A stretch of 64,000 bases of DNA, taken from assembly GCA_030654695.1 (NCBI GenBank), contig JAURWY010000030.1, forward strand, positions 1-64,000. The letters are read 5' to 3'. The notes beneath the pieces were generated by a model. It was given only the letters and a program-made list of their open reading frames with translations. It searched no databases and was not told the DNA's origin. This DNA is from Polaromonas sp. GTDB lineage: Bacteria > Pseudomonadota > Gammaproteobacteria > Burkholderiales > Burkholderiaceae_C. Numbering within the stretch: position 1 is the first letter of the stretch; every line of letters begins with the position of its first letter. Shown here piece after piece: positions 61,158-64,000 of the stretch. The position numbers and the translations under genes are program-made.

Positions 61158-62414
61158 ATGCAGATTCCCTATGAGTTGATATTAGGTTGGCGTTACACGC
61201 GCGCTGGCCGGTCTACCCGGCGTAACGGCTTCATCTCCTTTATCTCTGGCGTCTCCATGCTGGGCATAGCGCTGGGCGTGGCCGCGCTCATCATCGTGCT
61301 GAGCGTGATGAACGGCTTTCAAAAAGAAGTCCGCGACCGCATGCTCGGTGTCATTTCGCACATTGAAGTGTTTGCCCCCGGCGGCGCGGCCTTGCCCGAT
61401 TTGGCGCAAACCATGGCCGAAGTCCGGCAGAACAACCAGGTCATTGGCGCCGCCCCTTTCATCGCGGCACAAGCCTTGCTGGCACGCGGCGAAGACATGA
61501 AAGGCACCTTGGTTCGCGGGATTGATCCGGTGCTAGAAGGTGGTGTTTCCGAGCTTGGTGCGCTGCTCAAGGATGGTGTTTTTCAGCGCTTGGTGAGCGG
61601 CGAATTTGGCGTGGTGCTGGGTGCCGAACTGGCGCGGGCTATGGGTGTTCGTCAGGGCGACAGCGTCACCTTGATTGCCCCCAGCGGGCAGGTGACACCG
61701 GCCGGCGTGGTGCCCAGGCTCAAGCAGATGACGGTGGTCGGCACCTTTGACTCCGGTCATTTTGAATACGACTCGGCGCTGGTGCTGATGCACCAGGACG
61801 ACGCGGCCAGAATCTTCCGGCTGGAAGGCCCAACCGGCATCCGCATCAAGCTGCGCGACCTGCACCAAGCCCGCGAAGTGGCCCAACAACTCGCCGGCTC
61901 GCTGAGTGGCAACTTATTGATACGCGACTGGACGCGTCAAAACCGCACTTGGTTTGCCGCTGTTCAGCTTGAAAAACGCATGATGTTCATCATCCTCACC
62001 TTGATCGTTGCGGTGGCGGCTTTCAACTTGGTCAGTACGCTGGTGATGACGGTCACCGACAAGCGCGCCGACATTGCCATCTTGCGCACGCTAGGCGCCA
62101 GCCCGAAAAGCATCATGGGGATTTTCATGGTGCAGGGCGCCATGGTCGGTGTGATTGGCACGCTGTCGGGCCTGCTGCTGGGGCTGGGTGTGGCCTTCAA
62201 TATCGATGTGATCGTGCCGGCGCTGGAGCGGCTGTTGAACGCCAGCTTTTTACCGCGTGACATCTATCTCATCAGTCGCATGCCGAGTGAGCCGCAGTAC
62301 GCTGACATCATGCCGATCGCTGTGATTTCGCTGGTACTGGCTTTTCTGGCCACCATTTATCCGAGCTGGCGTGCCAGTCGCGTCAACCCGGCGGAGGCCC
62401 TGCGCTATGAGTGA
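61158..62414 (+). CDS. lolC: Lipoprotein-releasing ABC transporter permease LolC/LolE
   Basis: 418 residues. TM1 '[20 protein letters not shown]', a large periplasmic MacB-like domain (about 50-265), then three C-terminal helices (about 275-400) including '[20 protein letters not shown]' and '[20 protein letters not shown]' (coupling region). It works with LolD to extract outer-membrane lipoproteins and hand them to LolA. A single permease gene here implies a LolC/E homodimer (LolF-like) or a second permease elsewhere. Its end overlaps lolD by eight bases. Confidence 0.94.
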   Translation: MQIPYELILGWRYTRAGRSTRRNGFISFISGVSMLGIALGVAALIIVLSVMNGFQKEVRDRMLGVISHIEVFAPGGAALPDLAQTMAEVRQNNQVIGAAPFIAAQALLARGEDMKGTLVRGIDPVLEGGVSELGALLKDGVFQRLVSGEFGVVLGAELARAMGVRQGDSVTLIAPSGQVTPAGVVPRLKQMTVVGTFDSGHFEYDSALVLMHQDDAARIFRLEGPTGIRIKLRDLHQAREVAQQLAGSLSGNLLIRDWTRQNRTWFAAVQLEKRMMFIILTLIVAVAAFNLVSTLVMTVTDKRADIAILRTLGASPKSIMGIFMVQGAMVGVIGTLSGLLLGLGVAFNIDVIVPALERLLNASFLPRDIYLISRMPSEPQYADIMPIAVISLVLAFLATIYPSWRASRVNPAEALRYE

Positions 62415-63093
62415 CATCAACACAGAAGTGGTCTTGAGTGCCAAGGGGTTGACCAAACGATTTCAGGAAGGCTCGCTCGACGTGACGGTGCTGCGCGGTG
62501 TGGACCTGCAGGTGCATCGCGGCGAAACGCTGGCCATCGTCGGCGCCTCGGGTTCAGGCAAAAGCACACTGCTGCACATGATGGGTGGGCTGGACGCGCC
62601 GACCAGCGGCTCGGTGCAACTCAAGGGTCAAGATCTCTCGACGCTATCGGCCACGGAACAAGGTCGTCTGCGAAATCTGCAGCTCGGTTTTGTCTACCAG
62701 TTTCATCACTTGTTGCCGGAGTTCAGCGCGCTCGACAACGTCGCCATGCCTTTGTGGATTCGTCGGGACATGCGTGAAGATGCCAGCAAAACCGCGGCGG
62801 CCATGCTGGCGTCGGTGGGTTTGGAAAACCGCTTGCATCACCGGCCTTCAGAGCTGTCTGGCGGTGAGCGTCAGCGTGTCGCGATCGCCCGGGCGTTGGT
62901 GACGCGGCCAGCCTGTGTGTTGGCTGATGAACCGACCGGTAACTTAGACCGCAGCACCGCAGACGGCGTGTTCGAGTTGATGCTGCAACTGGCTGGCCAG
63001 CATGGCACGGCGTTTGTCTTGGTGACCCATGACGAAACGCTGGCGGCGCGTTGTGGCCGCCAGTTGCGTCTGGTGCTCGGCCAGCTGAATTGA
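62407..63093 (+). CDS. lolD: Lipoprotein-releasing system ATP-binding protein LolD
   Basis: 228 residues from ATG at 62407. Walker A '[18 protein letters not shown]', Q-loop '[14 protein letters not shown]' (typical of LolD), signature '[18 protein letters not shown]' and Walker B '[17 protein letters not shown]'. Energises LolC for sorting lipoproteins to the outer membrane, upstream of LolB (encoded at 22724-23284). Confidence 0.96.
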   Translation: MSDINTEVVLSAKGLTKRFQEGSLDVTVLRGVDLQVHRGETLAIVGASGSGKSTLLHMMGGLDAPTSGSVQLKGQDLSTLSATEQGRLRNLQLGFVYQFHHLLPEFSALDNVAMPLWIRRDMREDASKTAAAMLASVGLENRLHHRPSELSGGERQRVAIARALVTRPACVLADEPTGNLDRSTADGVFELMLQLAGQHGTAFVLVTHDETLAARCGRQLRLVLGQLN

Positions 63094-63121
63094 CGGCGGT
63101 CAGTCGACGAGCAAGAACGGC

Positions 63122-63967
63122 ATGACTTCATGGATCGACACACACTGTCACCTAGACGCACCCGAGTTCAGTGCTGACGTGCTGGCCGTGCGCGAACGCG
63201 CGCGGCAGGCGGGCGTTCGCCTCTGCGTGATTCCAGCGGTGGCAGCCGCGCATTTTGAGAGCGTTCGCAGCTTGGCGCACACCTGTGGTGACGGCTATGC
63301 GTTGGGCATTCATCCGCTGTTTGTCGGGCGGGCGGCGGATGCTGATTTGGCCCAGCTGGACGCTGCGTTGCTGCGCCACCGGGATGACCCTCGCCTGCTG
63401 GCGGTCGGGGAAATTGGGCTTGATTTTTTTGTCCCAGAACTCAAACTGAGCCCGTTGCGCGAGCGCCAAGAATTTTTTTACCGTGAGCAACTCAAGCTGG
63501 CGCGCCAGTACGGGCTGCCGGTGATCTTGCATGTGCGGCGCTCGGCTGACAGGCTGTTGAAGTATTTGCGTGAGCTGGCCCCGCCTGAGGGCTGGCGCGG
63601 CATTGCGCACGCCTTCAATGGCAGTCAGCAGCAGGCCGAGGCCTTCATCGGTTTGGGCTTCAAGCTGGGGTTTGGCGGCGCGCTTACTTTTGACACAGCG
63701 CGGCAAATTCGCCAGCTGGCGACGAGCTTGCCGCTGGACGCGCTGGTGCTGGAAACCGACGCGCCCGACATGCCGCCGCACTGGCTTTACCAAACCGCCC
63801 AAGCGCGTGCGGACGGTGGCGCACAAGGGCGCAACGAACCCGCTGAATTGCCGCGCATTGCGCAGGTGCTGGCCGAGCTGCGCGGCATCAGCGCGTACGA
63901 ATTGGCGCTGGCCAGCACGGCGAATGCGCTGGCGGCCTTGCCGCGTTTGAAGGGATTGCTGGCGTGA
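63122..63967 (+). CDS. tatD: TatD-family metal-dependent hydrolase
   Basis: 281 residues. 'WIDTHCHLDAPEFSAD' (HxH), 'LLAVGEIGLDFFVPEL' (Glu and Asp), 'FFYREQLKLARQYGLPVILH', 'RGIAHAFNGSQQQAEAFIGL' and 'LVLETDAPDMPPHW' (TDxP) define the metal site of TatD-type nucleases/hydrolases. Members act as 3'-5' DNA exonucleases or D-aminoacyl-tRNA deacylases. It begins 28 bases after lolD. Confidence 0.93.
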   Translation: MTSWIDTHCHLDAPEFSADVLAVRERARQAGVRLCVIPAVAAAHFESVRSLAHTCGDGYALGIHPLFVGRAADADLAQLDAALLRHRDDPRLLAVGEIGLDFFVPELKLSPLRERQEFFYREQLKLARQYGLPVILHVRRSADRLLKYLRELAPPEGWRGIAHAFNGSQQQAEAFIGLGFKLGFGGALTFDTARQIRQLATSLPLDALVLETDAPDMPPHWLYQTAQARADGGAQGRNEPAELPRIAQVLAELRGISAYELALASTANALAALPRLKGLLA

Positions 63968-64000
63968 ACGCAGAGAAGAAAGGTGAGCAGAACGACATAC
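63964..64000 (+). CDS. Possible start of the next gene, cut by the window edge
   Basis: A GTG at 63964 overlaps the tatD stop (GTGA) and opens a frame 'VNAEKKGEQNDI' to the last base. The overlap and the AAGGG before it suggest a co-translated gene, but twelve codons are too few to identify it. Confidence 0.35.
   Translation, partial: MNAEKKGEQNDI

Overview
The window looks like a chromosomal segment of a betaproteobacterium of the order Burkholderiales, most likely Comamonadaceae (Rhodoferax/Polaromonas/Limnohabitans-like). This rests on gene orders typical of that family: lolB-ispE-tRNA-Gln-prs-rplY-pth, ftsY next to an M16 peptidase pair with rsmD-coaD-yfhL, rapZ-recN-nadK opposite hrcA, recJ beside an rpfE-like gene, and lolC-lolD-tatD. 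No species call is possible from the sequence alone.

Positions 1-10,400 are accessory. They hold the tail of a HTH antitoxin-like gene, a single-ORF transposable element bounded by 45-bp palindromic direct repeats, a tyrosine recombinase truncated at one of those repeats, small unknown genes, a large alanine/threonine-rich surface (S-layer/RTX-like) protein on the minus strand whose start codon is puzzling, and an intact tyrosine integrase. The integrase is followed by a toxin-antitoxin cluster (HigBA, Phd-VapC and the remnant of another PIN toxin). A DksA/TraR zinc-finger protein and an eRF1-like protein close the region.

Positions 10,400-37,600 are mostly core. An MmgE/PrpD-family enzyme lies with an orphan Bug/TctC solute-binding protein. 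Next come ftsY, two M16 peptidases, rsmD, coaD, a ferredoxin, pth, rplY, prs, tRNA-Gln, ispE, lolB and a large TPR protein. Then come the oxidised-guanine repair genes mutM and mutY, a Tat-exported molybdenum oxidoreductase pair, a fosmidomycin-resistance-like MFS pump, rapZ, recN, nadK, hrcA, and an unknown TPR-membrane protein with a lipoprotein.

Positions 37,600-50,450 contain two tRNA genes, a PAS-GGDEF diguanylate cyclase, a heavily decayed ATP-grasp pseudogene, and a compact eleven-gene tad/flp pilus locus on the minus strand. That locus runs flp, cpaB, cpaC, lipoprotein, tadG, two tadE-like genes, tadZ, tadA, tadB, tadC, mostly with overlapping start and stop codons.

Positions 50,450-64,000 carry a divergent phosphoethanolamine transferase/PAP2 phosphatase pair, a LuxR-type response regulator, trpS with a C-terminal extension, an M50 protease, a TsaC/YciO-family protein, a DMT permease, a PHP phosphatase, recJ, the rpfE-like gene, lolCD and tatD.

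I found no clear undescribed system. The best candidates for a closer look are the palindrome-bounded element (171-1635), the start region of the surface protein (6160-6240), the possibly split unknown gene (2099-3113), the toxin-antitoxin cluster (7712-9573) and the ATP-grasp ruin (39951-40718).
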